DNA of 15,434 bases from CAYNTC01 sp964432925 (GTDB taxonomy: Bacteria > Planctomycetota > Phycisphaerae > Sedimentisphaerales > Anaerobacaceae), in contig CAYSPM010000055.1 in assembly GCA_964432925.1 (NCBI GenBank), positions 1 to 15,434 on the forward strand. The letters run 5' to 3'. Shown piece after piece: positions 14,187-15,434 of this stretch; positions within the stretch are counted from its first letter, which is position 1, and each line of letters starts with the position of its first letter. Below the pieces are notes generated by a model. The model saw only the letters and a program-made list of their open reading frames with translations. It ran no database searches and was not told the origin of the DNA. The position numbers and the translations under genes were made by a program.

Positions 14187-15434
14187 ATGCAAACCTATCT
14201 TGAACAAATCACAAAATATCTGTTTACCCAAAGCTGGCACATAGCAATCTTAGTTATGGTAATCGCTGCGGTATCGTTTGTGTTAAGAAACAAAAGCTCA
14301 CACGTTCGTTACTTGCTTTGGCTTATCGTTCTGGCAAAGTGTCTCGTGCCGCCTTTGTTCGCGGTACCTCTTGCCATTCTGCCGCCGGAAAGACCTGGGC
14401 TATTAACGTTGCCCATGCCGTCACAAGCGGAGATGACCACTTCTATACCAGAAATCCCACAGAGAGAGCCTCCAATTACTGTCAAACCCATAGTTACTTC
14501 TCAAAGAACTGTACGACCGACTCCAGTTCAGACTGTCGCCTTATTATGGTTGACAGGCGCGGCGGTTTTTTTGCTTGTCGCAATAGGTAAGGCAATAAGA
14601 ACAAATCACTGGCTAAAGGGACAGCGAAGGGCCCTGCCGGCCAACGTCAAAAATGCAATCGAAAGAGCGTTCAAAGAATTTGGCTTGAAGAAATATCCAA
14701 GGGTCTGGTTGATCGAAGGTATTGGTCAGCCGTTTGTGTGGGGGTTGTTTCGCGGCAGTATCTACCTACCATTTGATTTCGCTAAGAATGGTAGTGGCTC
14801 CTTTCGCAGAGATTTGCTGGGTCACGAGCTGTGCCATATCCTGCGTTTTGACGCCGCGGTCAATCTTTTGCAGGTAATGGCTCAGGCTATATTCTGGTTT
14901 CATCCATTTGTTTGGTGGGCGAACAAGCGAATCCGAGCTGAGCGTGAGAAATGTTGCGATGAGATGGCGATTGCCCGGCTCAGCACCAAAGCCAGAGATT
15001 ACAGTAGCGCTATTGTCAACACACTAATAAACGAATACAAATCCACACGGCCTGTTCCATCTTTGGCTATAGCCGGTCCAGTTAAAAATATTGAAGAAAG
15101 GATCAAGACCATGATGAGACCAGGAAAAAAATTCTACAAACGTCCAAGTTTAGTTACTGCAACAGTAGTATTACTATTAGCTTTGTTGATTGTCCCGACA
15201 GCTTTTGTACTAACCGCTCGTGCAGCAGAAACTAAACCTGCATTGCAAAGCGAAGAGAAACCGAGTAAATCACTTCACGAAGCCGCCGAATATGGAGATG
15301 TGGAAGAAGTTAAAAGACTCATCGCCAGCGGAGCGGATGTAAACGCAATGTCGGCAGTGTCACAATCTGTACAAGTTGGGTGGAGGCCTTTGACCGCTGC
15401 AGCCAGCGGAGGTCATCCCCAAGTGGTCAAGGTG
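14187..15434 (+). CDS. BlaR1-like M56 membrane metalloprotease with C-terminal ankyrin repeats (incomplete)
   Basis: The frame starts at the ATG 14187 (GGAG ten bases upstream) and stays open for 416 codons to the window edge. Membrane segments lie at about 17-33 and 42-65 (HVRYLLWLIVLAKCLVPP is M56-like), 112-135 and 322-343. Between the third and fourth is the zinc protease: HELCH at 213-217, then FWFHPFVWWANKR and E254-K-C-C-D258, the third-ligand region. Positive loops (RNKSSHVR and IRTNHWLKGQRR) place the protease in the cytoplasm and the C-terminus outside, as in BlaR1. A proline-rich loop (about 66-112) should face outward. After the fourth segment, SLHEAAEYGDVEEVKRLIAS (362-381) and GADVNA form an ankyrin repeat, and a second begins near 399. 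No penicillin-binding sensor is seen in this portion. It probably cleaves, or triggers cleavage of, the upstream BlaI-type repressor. The missing 3' end could hold more repeats or another domain. Confidence 0.9.
   Translation, partial: MQTYLEQITKYLFTQSWHIAILVMVIAAVSFVLRNKSSHVRYLLWLIVLAKCLVPPLFAVPLAILPPERPGLLTLPMPSQAEMTTSIPEIPQREPPITVKPIVTSQRTVRPTPVQTVALLWLTGAAVFLLVAIGKAIRTNHWLKGQRRALPANVKNAIERAFKEFGLKKYPRVWLIEGIGQPFVWGLFRGSIYLPFDFAKNGSGSFRRDLLGHELCHILRFDAAVNLLQVMAQAIFWFHPFVWWANKRIRAEREKCCDEMAIARLSTKARDYSSAIVNTLINEYKSTRPVPSLAIAGPVKNIEERIKTMMRPGKKFYKRPSLVTATVVLLLALLIVPTAFVLTARAAETKPALQSEEKPSKSLHEAAEYGDVEEVKRLIASGADVNAMSAVSQSVQVGWRPLTAAASGGHPQVVKV

Noticed and set aside
14318..14590. 90-codon rightward frame inside the M56 protease region
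   Set aside because: It overlaps the continuous M56 frame, which carries membrane segments and HELCH; this one is a shadow.

Overview
The window looks like chromosomal DNA from an uncultured Planctomycetota bacterium, probably the Phycisphaerae/Sedimentisphaerales side. This assignment is inference from gene style: a BlaI repressor paired with an M56 membrane protease that runs into ankyrin repeats, moderate GC, many secreted or lipid-anchored proteins, several families of intergenic palindromic repeats, and housekeeping starts without Shine-Dalgarno sequences. No rRNA or other phylogenetic marker is present, so the taxonomy is tentative.

Layout. Bases 2-70 hold the last 22 codons of what looks like an IS110-family transposase, followed 33 bp later by a large palindromic repeat (104-197). 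A leftward gene (284-1303) encodes an unrecognised 339-residue protein with a HEPN-like motif near its C-terminus. After 554 bp of non-coding DNA comes mfd (1858-5199), the transcription-repair coupling factor. It is bracketed by two copies of one palindromic repeat (1676-1743 and 5284-5352) in opposite orientation. Next is a likely two-gene unit: a secreted protein with two thioredoxin folds (5416-6543) and a secreted TolB/WD40-type propeller (6589-7626). A third rightward group holds an HD-domain hydrolase (7838-8428), a parvulin-type prolyl isomerase lipoprotein (8454-9635) and acpS (9701-10099).

Two leftward genes follow: a 192-residue protein with an R-x4-H motif (10285-10863) and a small WxxGxW-repeat lipoprotein (11099-11431), the latter with consensus promoter hexamers. 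mnmG (11755-13581), the tRNA-U34 modification enzyme, lies downstream of another palindromic repeat. The window closes with a regulatory pair: a BlaI/MecI-type repressor (13789-14160) behind a cluster of TACA-NN-TGTA dyads, and a BlaR1-like M56 metalloprotease (14187 to the window end, incomplete).

How they work together. The core genes (mfd, acpS, mnmG, the prolyl isomerase) are ordinary housekeeping functions. The most notable module is the last one. The BlaI homologue probably represses its own operon through the dyads, and the membrane protease probably relieves repression when it senses a signal. In this BlaR1-like protein the usual penicillin-binding sensor is absent from the visible part, and ankyrin repeats begin in its place after the fourth membrane segment. 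That suggests a proteolytic signalling system with an unknown, non-beta-lactam input. No CRISPR array, tRNA or rRNA was seen.
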